The position numbers and the translations under genes are program-made. From Poriferisodalis sp965116715 (GTDB taxonomy: Bacteria > Actinomycetota > Acidimicrobiia > Acidimicrobiales > Poriferisodalaceae), in assembly GCA_965116715.1 (NCBI GenBank), contig OZ220724.1, forward strand, positions 1,674,001 through 1,738,000: a stretch of DNA of 64,000 bases. Direction: 5' to 3'. A model generated the notes under the pieces. That model made no database searches. It had not been told where the DNA came from and was given only the letters and a program-made list of their open reading frames with translations. Positions 8,001 to 18,600 of this stretch are shown piece after piece; positions within the stretch are counted from its first letter, which is position 1, and the number at the start of each line of letters is the position of its first letter.

Positions 8001-9465
8001 CGGGGTTGTTGTTGTCGCCGTGCAGCGAGTACGGGGCGAGGTTCTCGGTGTTGGGCCCGTAGGCCGCAGCGCCGGACAGCTCGAGGCTCACGCTGCCGAC
8101 GGTCTCGCCCTCGGCGACGTCCGCCACCAGGGCGAAGCTGCCCCCGTCGGGGTCAACCAGCGCCACAGAGTCCCCGTCGGCCAGCGCGGCGACGGCGGTC
8201 TGGTCTGCGGCGTCGACCAGCCGCAGCCCTGCCAGCGGCCCCGCGGTGCCGTCGCCGGGGTCGTCGATCCTTGTCAGCAGGCCGGGCGCGATCTGTTGGG
8301 GGTCGACCTGCCCGGGGCCGGGGGCGGCGGCGATGGTGAACGACACGGCCAGCGTGCCCAGGGTGTCGCCGAGGCGGTGTTTCGAACTGTAGGCCGTGGC
8401 GGTCAGCGTGTAGTCGCCCGCCGGCAGCGGCCCCCCGCCGTAAAGGTCATCCGAACCGTTGTCGCCGTGCAACGCAAACGGCGCCCAGCTCTCAGTGCGC
8501 GTCGCGGTGACCGGCCCGGTCAGCTCGAAGAACACGCTGCCCACCGACTCGCCGTCCGCGATGTCGGCGCGCACAGTGAAATCACCCGCGCCCGGATCAG
8601 ACAACACCAACGTCTCGCCGTCCACCACAGCCCCCAACAAAGACTGATCCGACGCGTCGATCAGACTGAACCCCGCCAGAGGCCCCGCACCCGACTCCAC
8701 CAGCGCAGGCACCGTCACCTCCACAATGCCGCTGTACAACCAGCGGCCCCCCGCCATCAGCCTCACCCGATACTCATAGGGCAAGCCCCGCCCAGCGGTC
8801 CCATCGGAGAAGCTGTAAGCAGTGGTGCCCGACACCCAGTCCACATCGCCCACACGACCGAACGAATAACTGTCACGACGCTCCACCAACATGGTGCCGA
8901 TGTCGTCCACCCACTCAGGCTGAGCCGGGATCGTCCAGCTCAGGCTCACCTGCCCGTCATCGCCGACCGCAGCCGCCAAGCCACTCGGCGCAACCGGCGG
9001 CTCGGACTGCGTCGACACCGCAATCACATTCGAATACACGTCGCCGTGGCCCGTCGTGGCCAGCCGAACCCGGAACCGATACTCAGTATCCGCTTCGAGG
9101 CCCCCGACCCTTTCCGACCACGACGACTCCGCGCTCAGATCCCAATCATCAGCCACCGCCACCGATGACACCACCACATCGCCGTCGCCGTCATCGGCGA
9201 CACGCTCGAGGAACATCTCGTCCTGCAACACCCCCGCAGGCTGCGCTGGCACCACCCACGACACCGTCACCGACACATCCGTCGACGACGCCGACAACCC
9301 AGACGGCGCTACCGGCTCCACACGCGGGGTCGCAATGACCTGAGCGCCAGCCGACGCCACCGGCGGCACCAACCCCACCACGACCGCCAACGCCAAACAG
9401 GCCAATACGGCCCGCCGACCCCCGGACTTCGCGACGCGGACACCGAACAACGATCCACTAGACAT
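5098..9465 (-). CDS. Secreted multidomain zinc metallopeptidase with FN3 and Ig-like domains
   Basis: 1,455 codons from ATG 9465; GAGAAGG sits 5 nt upstream, which favours this ATG over GTG 9471. Order: signal peptide (core ~18-36, VASA-GA), two FN3 domains (~48-250), two PLAGF Ig-like domains (~258-378, ~407-527), FN3 (~528-620), a peptidase domain (~625-860), FN3 (~865-960), a pre-peptidase C-terminal-like beta domain (~971-1118), and about three FN3 domains to the end. The peptidase has HELAHH at 687-692 (HExxH zinc ligands and general base) and an EAYAD motif with Glu 728, 37 residues after the second His, a plausible third ligand of a gluzincin. Substrate unknown; by location it acts outside the cell. 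The specific peptidase family is not recognised. The stop codon overlaps the start of a 15-codon ORF (TGATG) leading into the VWA gene, so the two are probably co-expressed. Confidence 0.92.
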   Translation of the reverse strand: MSSGSLFGVRVAKSGGRRAVLACLALAVVVGLVPPVASAGAQVIATPRVEPVAPSGLSASSTDVSVTVSWVVPAQPAGVLQDEMFLERVADDGDGDVVVSSVAVADDWDLSAESSWSERVGGLEADTEYRFRVRLATTGHGDVYSNVIAVSTQSEPPVAPSGLAAAVGDDGQVSLSWTIPAQPEWVDDIGTMLVERRDSYSFGRVGDVDWVSGTTAYSFSDGTAGRGLPYEYRVRLMAGGRWLYSGIVEVTVPALVESGAGPLAGFSLIDASDQSLLGAVVDGETLVLSDPGAGDFTVRADIADGESVGSVFFELTGPVTATRTESWAPFALHGDNGSDDLYGGGPLPAGDYTLTATAYSSKHRLGDTLGTLAVSFTIAAAPGPGQVDPQQIAPGLLTRIDDPGDGTAGPLAGLRLVDAADQTAVAALADGDSVALVDPDGGSFALVADVAEGETVGSVSLELSGAAAYGPNTENLAPYSLHGDNNNPDDLQLRGQALPEGDYTLTATAYAKPGLAGVNLGTLEVSFAVTDGAKPSNLRLERLHNAFLVSFDRPITGDVDHFLIEWRELDEDYSSDRSTTVTGTRKTVKGLQNGTEYMVRVSPVDSDGAVHAGVEGSGQPQHFRDYIEEHFIDPNVAAFPWLQEAWYDEPIEIDLKEDDWGAWGVYSPQWRIALTFWSYRNAGFVFHELAHHYSMTNDIHLGNVEGRLAVLSGWLYLAEGGTRNQPHEAYADALNVRVTAPNRYKSGSTMDQVMHHAGQGTVPQWFYDTYSSDGTLDGVDHDLLWADMRKLRCLKGGDCHFLGGSVADHARGLFGGLCSMDETRSVLWGDTDYHSPWVDGGCNNRRPQELFATLIAGPDGDDETDDAELDVSWSVPLYTTTPNIDRYVIQWKSGEQSYDTTRQEIVTDLARFAHGTDISHTVTGLSPDTAYTVRVAAVNSADTADFTDDDGHTRTAETTAVEGERVAESNTEPDPWATLRAEAQTYDSFGGTWRMTRAFGYYSVADPEIVDGKVVGEATPLAQATYLKFDLTETKSVRLSASTHVHPRDVFLILEDSDGNEIAVAEEPNSTQQILLAVLGAGTYYVRIELADGDDQCLEEDYYRANSEACKWTWAFASKRLSEPASDDVSAVDYDVPDSRIAAVAPPDSGGDSGFSPIKSVFTLDEAELTWDAPDVDNVTEWLLQRSTDGAPWIDLHRSSEEFTSYNDRTVQPHRVYYYRLQLTVSGGTTLTSPPSVATNPEYITVGETYISQIAADSVTVAWNPVADLDTIDGYHIYNTYQYCCTHVATVDRDATEYTHTVPRSPYFYAYIVIPYSSRGTGLWPEHRAGAFVAPLSDNRFADQGWYDDTEAAPNTMDKLTFWHTSAGDVGLYWQGPQGPAPDGYEIRRINWSGATRHVDVIYVDGAHTDTFVDRTFRRGSVSYEVRAVNEHGASAWIQSKYPGSLSVNQDGSMR

Positions 9466-9660
9466 AGCCACCTTCTCTCACCTGCAAGAACGGACAAACC
9501 ACCAAGGCACACCTGCACGCCCGACACGGCGAGCAGCTATTGCTCATATGCACTTAGTTCAGGAATTACGGAGCATAACTGATCCAACCGAAGAGGTTGA
9601 CGACAAACGACTCGAGGAGTTGGCCCCGGCCCCCCGCAGGGAGGTGGGGTGGTGGGGTGT
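9466..9660 (-). promoter_or_regulatory. Intergenic region before the peptidase gene
   Basis: 195 nt between the LRR gene stop and ATG 9465. The half nearest the LRR gene is G+C-rich; about 9541-9600 is distinctly A+T-richer and is the likely place for a promoter, with TANNNT-type candidates but no convincing -35. Short inverted repeats are present (GAGCA/TGCTC around 9531-9545, CAACC/GGTTG around 9584-9600); neither is followed by a T-run, so I do not call a terminator. The last ~45 nt before the start resemble the 5' flank of the VWA gene (shared TTGGTGGTTTGT and GAGAAGG), so the two genes kept a related upstream sequence after duplication. Confidence 0.4.
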
Positions 9661-12600
9661 TCAGTCGGCGGCGGTGATGGTGAAGCTGATCTCGAAGGTG
9701 CCAACTTCGTCGCCTGTGAGGCGTCGCAGTGACCAGGCGGTGGCGGTGAGGGTGTAGTCGCCTGGGGGCAGCGGCTGGCCGAGCAGCTCGATGTCGCTGC
9801 CGCTGTAGGTGTCGCCGTGCAGCGAGTAGGGGGCGTAGCTCTCCACAACGGGCCCATAGGACACCGGCCCGGCCAGCTCGAAGCTGACGCTGCCCACGCT
9901 GTGGCCATCGACGATCGTGGCCTCGATCGCGAAGCTCCCGGTGCTGGGGCTGTCGAGGGCCACGGTGCCGCCGTCGGCGAGCGTGGCGATCAGCGACTGA
10001 TCAGCAGCGTCCACCAAGCGGAACCCTGCCAAAGACCCGGTGTCGGGCGGCTCGGGGGCGTCGGGGTTTTCGGTGACGGTGAAGCTGATCTCGAGGGTGC
10101 CGAGCTCGTCGCCGCTGAGGCCTCGTTGTGACCAGGCGGTGGCGGTGAGCGTGTACTCGCCGGCGGGCAGCGCCTGCCCGTGCAGCTCGATGTCGCTGCC
10201 GCTTTTGGTGTCGCCGTGCAGCGAGTAGGGGGCGTGGCTCTCGGTCTTGGGCCCATAGGACACCGGCCCGGTCAGCTCGAAGCTGACGCTGCCCACGCTC
10301 TCGCCGTCGACGATGGTGGCCTCGATGGCGAAGCTCCCGGCGTCAGGGCTGTCGAGCTCGACAGTGTCGCCATCGGCCAGCAACGAGATCAGCGACTGAT
10401 CAGCGGCGTCCACCAGACGGAACCCGTCCAGCGGCCCCGCAGCCGGCGTCTCGGGCGGTGCGGCGGGCACCGACACCGAGGCCTCCTCGCTCGGCCAGCT
10501 CAGCCCGCTGTCGGCGGTGACCGTCTTCACCACATAGGAATAGTCGCTGCCGTACGCCACGTCGCTATCGGTGAACGCAGTGGTCCCGCCGGTGGTCCCC
10601 AGCACCGAGAACTCCGACTCGCCCGCACCGCGACGCAGCACCTGATAGTCCGTGACGGCGATCTCGTTGCGCGGGTCGGACTCCACCTCATCCCACCGCA
10701 GCACCACCCGCGCCCCCTCAGATGACAGCAGCACCGACGCCGCCACGTTCTCCGGCCACGGCGCCAACGCACCCGACTCAGCAGCCGGCGGATTGTTCGT
10801 CTTCGTGATGTGGCGCGCGGGCATCAGGTCGAACGCCGCGCACCCGTCATATATCGAATGTTCGACCTCAATGTCGGTATGGTCGGTAAACTTCAACTTG
10901 ACGCACCAGTTCGCGAACCGGTTGGCGTTCGTCATGGCAATCACCGACGCCGACGGTGTGAAGGTGCGCTTCAGCGGCCCGGCCGTCTGCGGCGGGGTAA
11001 CTCGCAGGTAGCTGACGGCATTGATGCTCACTACGTCGATCTCGCCGCACGTGAAGACCGGTGTGGAGTATTGCATTCTGCAGAACTCCCACGTGTACAA
11101 GCCGATGACGGGTCTCTCGCCCTCGTTCAACAAGCTGGGCGCCATCATGAGTACCTCGCCGTTTTCGGGGGCGCCGAGCTGCAGTCGCGCGTTGTAGACG
11201 ACATCGTTGGCGTGGATGAGGCTGCCGTCGTCGTTGTAGGCATCCTGCCAGCTCTTGTCCAGGTCCAGGTAGGCAGGCATGACGGGTATCCACTCGGTGG
11301 AGGCCTGGCTGAACGACTCGTCGGTGCCGAAGCGCCGGATGGTGTACTGGAACGCCGTCCCTATGACCGTTTCCGTGTCGCGCCAGCGTCCCTCAGCGTG
11401 GTCGTCGCTCGGTGGGACGCCGTTCCACTCCTTGACCAGCCGCTCCGTCTGGTACTGCCCATCCCCGCGCCACAGCTCGGTGCGGGCCACGCACTGCGGT
11501 TTGTCGACCTTGGCCCACCCCAGCACTATCCACTCGCGGAGGGGCCCGTCGAAGCTGTGCAGGCCGGGGAAGAGGTTGCCCTTGCGGCCGCCCTCGAGTC
11601 CGTCGCCGTCGCTGTAGACGGTGTTGAGCGACACCGCGCCAGGCGCGCACCCCTCGCGTCGCATCGGCGGCGGCTCGCGGTAGACGCGCACCCGCTCGTG
11701 GTCGAAGTCCTCGACAAGGTGATCTGAGGCGAAGGTGGCGCCGGTCCACACCCTGTGCCAGCCGCCGTCGCGCAGCTTCACCTGGATGCCCGGCCGGTTC
11801 GTGTCGGCGTCGTGGTAGGCGTATTCGATGACGAGAGAGGACGGGAGATCGATGCGGGGCGCGTTGATATCGATCTGGTCTCGGCCGCGCACCTTCTGGC
11901 GGTGGTGCGCCGCCACAGGGGTGATGGTGACCTGATCGACGTCGGCGCCCACGTAGATGTCCCACCGGTCGTTGAGCTCGTCGTACTCCACCCACCCCGC
12001 GCTGGAGCGCACCTCGGCCAGCGGATCCTCGAACAGCGAGTATTCGCACGCCGTATTGAAGCTCGCCTCAATATGGAGTATGCCGGGCCGCTTGGCATTC
12101 ACCGCCGTCTTCACCCTATTGAGGGCGGTCTGGCTCCCATAGGACGTCCCTGAGACGTCCACGAAATCCAAATTCGTGGTTTCCTCGAAGCGGGCGGCAA
12201 AACTTGTCGCACTGGCCGCGTCCGGGGCGGTGAAGCTGTTGCACGCCAGGTCCAGTCGGCTCAGGCCAGCGAGACCGTCGAAAATGTCAGCGCTCAGGCT
12301 GTCTGGGAGCTGGTTGGAGCGCAGCCCCAGGAACCTCAGCTCCCCGCCCAGCGGGTCGAACACGTCGACCGGCAGCGAGGAGATGAGGTTCTCGGACAAA
12401 TCCAAGAATTTCATGTCGAAGGGGCCGACGGGGGGGTCGCTGTCGTCGCCCTTGAAGATGTCTTCGGGCAGAGTCGTCAGGCGGTTGCCGGCCAGACTCA
12501 GGGTCTTCAGATTCCCGAGCCCGTCGAACAGGTCGACGTTCAGGCTGGCCAGCTCGTTGTCGTCCAACTCCAGCACGAACAACTCCCCGAGCCCGTCGAA

Positions 12601-15600
12601 CAGGCTCGCAGGCAGCGAAGTCAGATTGTTGCCGCTCAGATTCACAGCACTCAAGTTCGTGCGCCCGTCGAACAGGTTCGCGGGCACCGAGGACAGCTCG
12701 TTGTCCTGCAATTGCACCGATTCCAATGCTGCGTGGGCGTCCTCGAATAGGTTCGCAGGCACCGAGGTCAGCCCATTGCCGGCCAAACTCACATACCCAT
12801 CTTGGTTCCCGAGCCCACTGAGACCCTGGAAGGGGAGCGAGGCCAGCGATGTCAGCCCGTTGCCCGCAAGATCCAAGCTCTCCAGGCCCGTGTACCCGTC
12901 GAATGGGTCGTTGTCCAGCGACGTCAGCCCAGTCCCCCCCAAATTCAACGTGAAGGTGCCAGACCCCGACAACGCCGCCATGCCGTCGAACAGGTCGGCG
13001 CCGATCTGGCCGTTGCTGTCGGCCAGCGGGTTCCGGCTCAAGTACAGTCCGGCCAACTTGTCCAAGGGCTCGAACAGCGCCCGCGACAGATCCGACTCCT
13101 CCAGATTGTTCCTCGACAGATCCAGCGTCACCAGTTTCGGCAACTGCGAGAATGTGTCCCACTCACCCCAACTCGGCGTGGTCGAGAACCCAGTCCACAC
13201 ATCGTCCCAGGCGACGGCATCCCATCCAGGCGGCGGTTGTGTGGGCGGGTACGACCTGACGCTCTCCAAGCCATTGTCCGCCAGCGATAGCTCCGTCAAT
13301 GCCGCCAGCGGCGCCATAGCCTCGCGCAAATAGCCCGCGAACTCCAAGCCGTTCAAGCGCGACAGCTCGTTGCCGCTCAAATGGATTTCCTGCAAGGTGC
13401 TCTGCACCGGGCTGAAGACGAACGGGGCGATCGACTCGATCCGGTTGTCCGTCGCGTCGAACGTCTCCAGCTCCCCGAACGGGTGGAACAATCGGCCGTC
13501 GTCCAGCGCTGCAATCTGGTTGCCGCCCACCTGCAAGTGCAAGAGACCCCGTAAGCCGATGAACATCTCCGAGTTCAGCTCCGAGATCAGATTGTCCGCC
13601 AGCACCAGCGTGTCCAGATTTTCCATCTCGAGCTCGCCCACATGATTGCCGTCCTCGTCGAACACCGCGCCGACGAACAGCCCTGGCTGCACTCCCCGCA
13701 ACGCGTTGCGGCCCAGATCCAGCTTCACCAGATCCGGCAGATTTGCGAACGCGCCCGACTCGATCCAGCGGATGCTGTTGCCCGACAACACCAGATTCTC
13801 CAGCTTCGGCACCTCTGAGAAGGCCAGCGTGGGCAGCGCCTTCAACGCCGGCGAGTCCACGATTCTCAGCTCGGTCAGCGCGTCCAGACCCGCAAGGTCA
13901 GCAGGCATGATCGAGAACCGTCCATAACCCTGCACGCCCAAACTCTCGATGTCGTCGAGATCGTCCTCGTCCACCGCCGAGCAGCTGAAGTCGTTGTCAT
14001 CCAGCGCGAACTTGATCGCCTTCACCACCGCCGGATCACGGCCGCAGATCGAGATCTCAGAAGCCATCACCTGCGGCACGACGCTCTTGTCAGGATCCAG
14101 CGTCGGCTGCAATAGTTTCTCGCCGGGCAGCCCCTGCTGCAGCACAGGCGGGGTGTCCACCTCGACGGTGGCGGGTTCGCTCGACAGCTCGATGCCCACC
14201 GCCCCGACCTGGTAGGCGTAGGCCGTGCCTGCTTCCACGGTCGTGTCGGTGTAGGTGGTGGTGGCGCCCGCGGTCACGCCGAGGGGCTCGAAGTCTTCGG
14301 GCGGGTCGGCGTCGCGCACCTTGCGCGTCACCAGGTAGGTGACGATCGTCTGCGCCGGGGCGGTCCAGCTGAGCGTCACCGACGAACTGGTAGCGGTGGC
14401 CTGGAGGCTGGTGGGCGCGTCCGGCGGTGCCGGTATGTCTGCCGAGACTGCGTCGGTGAGCGTGCCGACCCCGTCGTCGTCTGCGGCCCGCACCTTGTAG
14501 GAGTAGGTGCCCGAGCTCGGCGGCGAGTCCGAATAGGAGTTAGCCGTGGGTGTGGCGAGCTTGAAATACGCCGTCTCGTCGGGACCCTGGCGCAACACGT
14601 CATAGCCGGTGGCCCCCTCCACCGCGTCCCAGGCCAGGTTCACCGTGAGGCCCGACCGCGTGGCCGTCAGCCCTGTCGGCGCCGCCATCCCGTTGTCAGG
14701 CTCGGGAATGTCCACCTTCACCGTGGCCGGCTTGCTGCGGCCGCCGGTGTTGATGGCAGTGATGCTGTAGCGGTACGCCGCGCCGGCCACCGGGTTGCTG
14801 TCGGTCACCTGGGTGACATCGCCGCCCACATGCCCCACCAAAACGGCCTGCTGCGACGGGCCCGCGTTCCGCAGCTTCCTGTCCACGATGTAGCCCGTGA
14901 CAATGCCCTCATCGGGCGCATCCCACGACAATGTCACCGAGTCCTCCCCGACATCGGCCTCAAAACTGGTAGGCGCCGCAGGCGGCACGGGGGGCACCGA
15001 CACCGGCGCCTCATCGCTGGGCCGGCTCAGCCCCCTGTCGGCGGTGACCGTCTTCACCACGTATACATAGTCGCTGCCCCGGGCCACATCGGTATCGGTG
15101 AACCTAACGGCGCCACCAGTGGTTCCCAGCACCGAGAACTCCGACTCGCCCGGACCGCGGCGCAGCACCTGATAGTCCGCAACGGCGATCCCGTTGCTCG
15201 GATCAGACTCCACCTCATCCCACGACAGCAGCACCTGCGGCCCCTGAGGCGCCAACGACACCGACGCCGCCACGTTCTCCGGCCGCGGCACCGCCACACC
15301 CGACCTCAAAAGAGCCGGATCGTCTGTCTCCCTGGTGATGTGGCGCGACCACACCACGTCATACACCGCACACCCGTCATAAAACGGGGTTACTTTCAAG
15401 GTGGCGGAGTTGGTGTGCTCGAGCCGGTAGCACACCATCGTGGAACGGTCCGCCGCCACGCAGAGATGCCCGGCATCGAAGCCAACATATGAGCCAACAT
15501 TGCTGCCGTCGACGAAGTTGATGCTCCGTGGCTTACCTTTGTCTGTGCCGTCATGGACGAAATCCGCGCAGTTCCGGATTCCTTTAATTCCCAGTCGGTT

Positions 15601-18600
15601 TTCTCCTTCGAAGGTGCATCTCAGGACCGGGTACTTGCCCACGCAGAATTCGTACGTGTAGAGACCGGTGACTATCTCACCCGCAGGCACCGCGCCTGCG
15701 TTAGTGATGACCTCTCCGTTTTCTAGGCCCACCTGGATCTTCATGTAGTACTTGACTTCGTTGGCGGGGCGCAGGCTGCCGTCGTCTCTGCGGGCGTCGC
15801 GAAAGCTCGCGTCCCCGTCCAAATAGAACGGCAGCACCGGTATCCATTTGGTCTTGGCCTCGCTGAACGACCCGTCAGTGCCGAAACGGCGGATCGTGTA
15901 CTGATACGCATGCGCGAGGCGGGTCTCGTTGTCGCGCCAGCCGCCCTCGGCCTTGCCGCCACCGGCGCGCGGCGCCCCGTTCCACGCCTTGACCAGCTCA
16001 GGCCGGTTGGTGGCACTGTCGGCTCGCCACAGCTCGGTGCGGGCCACGCAGTGCTGCTTTTGGGCGTTGGCCCACGCAGGCACGATCCACTCCCGGCGGG
16101 GCCCGTCGAAGCTGTGCAAGCCGGGGAAGAGGTTGCCCGGGCGGCCGCCGGGGCGCCCGTCGCCGTCGCTGTAGACGGTGTTGAGCGACACCCTCCCCGG
16201 CCAGCACGGCCGGCGCAAGCGCGGCGGCTCGCGGTAGACGCGCACGTCGACGGTGTCGAATGCGTTGACGAGGTCGCCGTTGGAGAAGGTGGCGCCGAGG
16301 TCCACTTGGTGCCAGCCTCCCTCGCGCAGGTTCAGCTGGATGCCTGGCCGGCGCCGGAAATCGGTGAGCAAATAGTTCGCGACGAATTCGAGGTCGTAGT
16401 AGTAGTACTCCGCGTCGTGGGCGGCCGATTCGTCGGTGTAGAACTCGGTCAGCTCGCGCTGCGCGGTGCTTCGGCTGCCGTGGGTGGGGTGGGCCGGGAC
16501 AGGGGTGATGGTGAGATGGTCGACGTCGGCGGCGACGGTCACGTCCCAGGTCTGGTTGAGCTCGTTGAACTCCACGGTGCCCGCGGACGATCGCACCTCG
16601 AGCAGGGTGTCGTCGAACAGCGAGCTGTCGCAGGTGGCGCCGCCAGGGCCCCACGCAGCGCCCAAGGGGCCTTTGTAGAGGGCCTCGACATGCCACTCAT
16701 TGGTCAGCTTCGCCTCCACCGCGGCCTTCACCCTGTCGCGGACAGTCTGGCTGGTCCACGACGCCCCTGAGAGGTCCACGACGCGCAGCGAGTCCTTGGG
16801 GCCCTCGAAACGGTTCGCGAAAGCAGTTGCCTGGGTCGCGTTCATCGACGGAAAGCTGTTGCACGACAGGTCGAGGCGCCTGAGGGTGTCGAGGCCCTTG
16901 AAGATGTCCTCGGGCAGCGAGCTCAACGACATCCCGCGCAAACCCAAGAACTTCAAGTCGGTCGACGCCAGATCAGCCATAGGCTTGAACAGATTCACAT
17001 CAAGCGTCCCCGCCGACAAAGAGTTCTCCGACAAATCCACATAGGCCAGACCCGCGGGCCCGCCGTCGGTAGCGTCGCCCTTGAAGATGTCCGCGTGCAA
17101 CGACGTCAAAGCGTTGCCCGACAGGTCCAGATGGTCCAACAGCGTCATGCCGTCGAAGATGTGCTCGCTCAGCGACGCCAGATCATTGTCCTGGAGCTTC
17201 AACTCATCCAGGGACCCGAGCGAGTCGAAGAAGTCCTCATGCAAAGAGGTCAAAGCGTTGTCCGACAGATCGAGATTCTCCAGCCCCTCCGCGGCGTCGA
17301 AGGTGTCCTCGTGAAGCGACGTCAGATTGTTGCGGGCCAGATTCACCCCGACGAGCCCGCTGTTGTTGCGGAACAGATTGTCCGGTAGAGACGCCAGCTC
17401 GTTGTCCTGTAACTCTAAGATCCACATAGATGCCTGATCCCTGAACGTGTCCGCGTGCAAAGACGTCAAACTGTTGCGGGACAGATCCAGAGTCTGAAAG
17501 CCCGAGTACCCGGCAAAGGGTTCTGTTGGCAGCGAACTCAGCCCCACACCCGCCAAGTACAGCGAAAACGTGGGCAAGAGCCCGGAGTTGAACGGCTGGC
17601 TCATACCACCAAGCCATTGAGGGTCGAACGAACCCAGCGGATTGTCCGACAATCTCAGCGTGGCCAGACTGTCCAGATTCTCGAAAAGCGCCCGCGACAG
17701 ATCCGACGCCTCCAGAGCGTTCCCCGACAAATCCAACCCCAACAAACCCGGCAACTGCGAGAACGTGTCCCACTCACCCCAGCTGGGCGTGGTCGAGAAC
17801 CTAGACCACACACCTGCCCAGTCGTCGGCGTCCCAACCAGGCGGCGCCTCGGTGGGCGGGTACGACCTGACGCTCTCCAAGCCGTTGCCCTCCAGCGACA
17901 GATCCGTCAACGCCGTGAGCGGTGCCACGCCGCTCCTATTAAGACCCGCGAACTCCAAGCCGTTCAAGTGGGACAGCTCGTTGCCGTCCAAATGGATCTC
18001 CTTCAAAGTCGACTGGAACGGGCTGAAGATAAACGGAGCGATCGACTCAATCCGGTTGTCCCTCGCGTCGAAAGTCTCCAGGTCGTTGAATACGTATAAC
18101 AATCTTTCGTTGTCCAGTGCTGCAATCTGGTTGCCGCGCACCTGTAAGTGCAACAGACCGCCCAAGCCGAAGAACATGTCTTGGCGCAGCTCCGAGATCA
18201 GATTGTCCTCCAAGATCAGCGTCTCCAAGCCACCCAGGTCGCTGTCGGCCGCAGTCATGTCATCCAGCTCGAAGGAGCCTCTGAATATTTCAGCCGGCAG
18301 ACCGCGCAGCGCATTGCGGCCCAAATCCAAAACCACCAGATGCTCCAAACCCGCGAACGCGCCCGACTCCATCCCGCGAATCCCGTTGCCGGACAGCACC
18401 AGCGTCTCCAGCTTCGGAGCCCCCCGGAACGCCCATCCCGAGATCACCTGCAACTCAGGCGAGTCCTCGATATGCAGCTTGGTCAACGCGTCCAGACCCG
18501 CGAAATCACCGCGATCGATTGCGAAGCGGCCATAGCCCCGCACACCCAGATGCTCGATGTCGTCCAGTTCGTCCTCGTCCACCGCCGAGCAACTGAAGCT

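Noticed and set aside
6328..9168. Plus-strand open frame of about 946 codons across the peptidase gene
   Set aside because: The minus strand encodes clear FN3, PLAGF and HELAHH domains here; the plus frame shows only antisense composition.
9583..9600. Hairpin CAACC/GGTTG after the LRR gene as an intrinsic terminator
   Set aside because: Five-base stem without a following T-run; too weak to call.
9548..9757. Plus-strand ORF beginning MHLVQELRSITDP
   Set aside because: The first ~40 codons look mildly protein-like, but they fall in the A+T-richer spacer, then run antisense into the LRR gene; no homology or start signal recognised.
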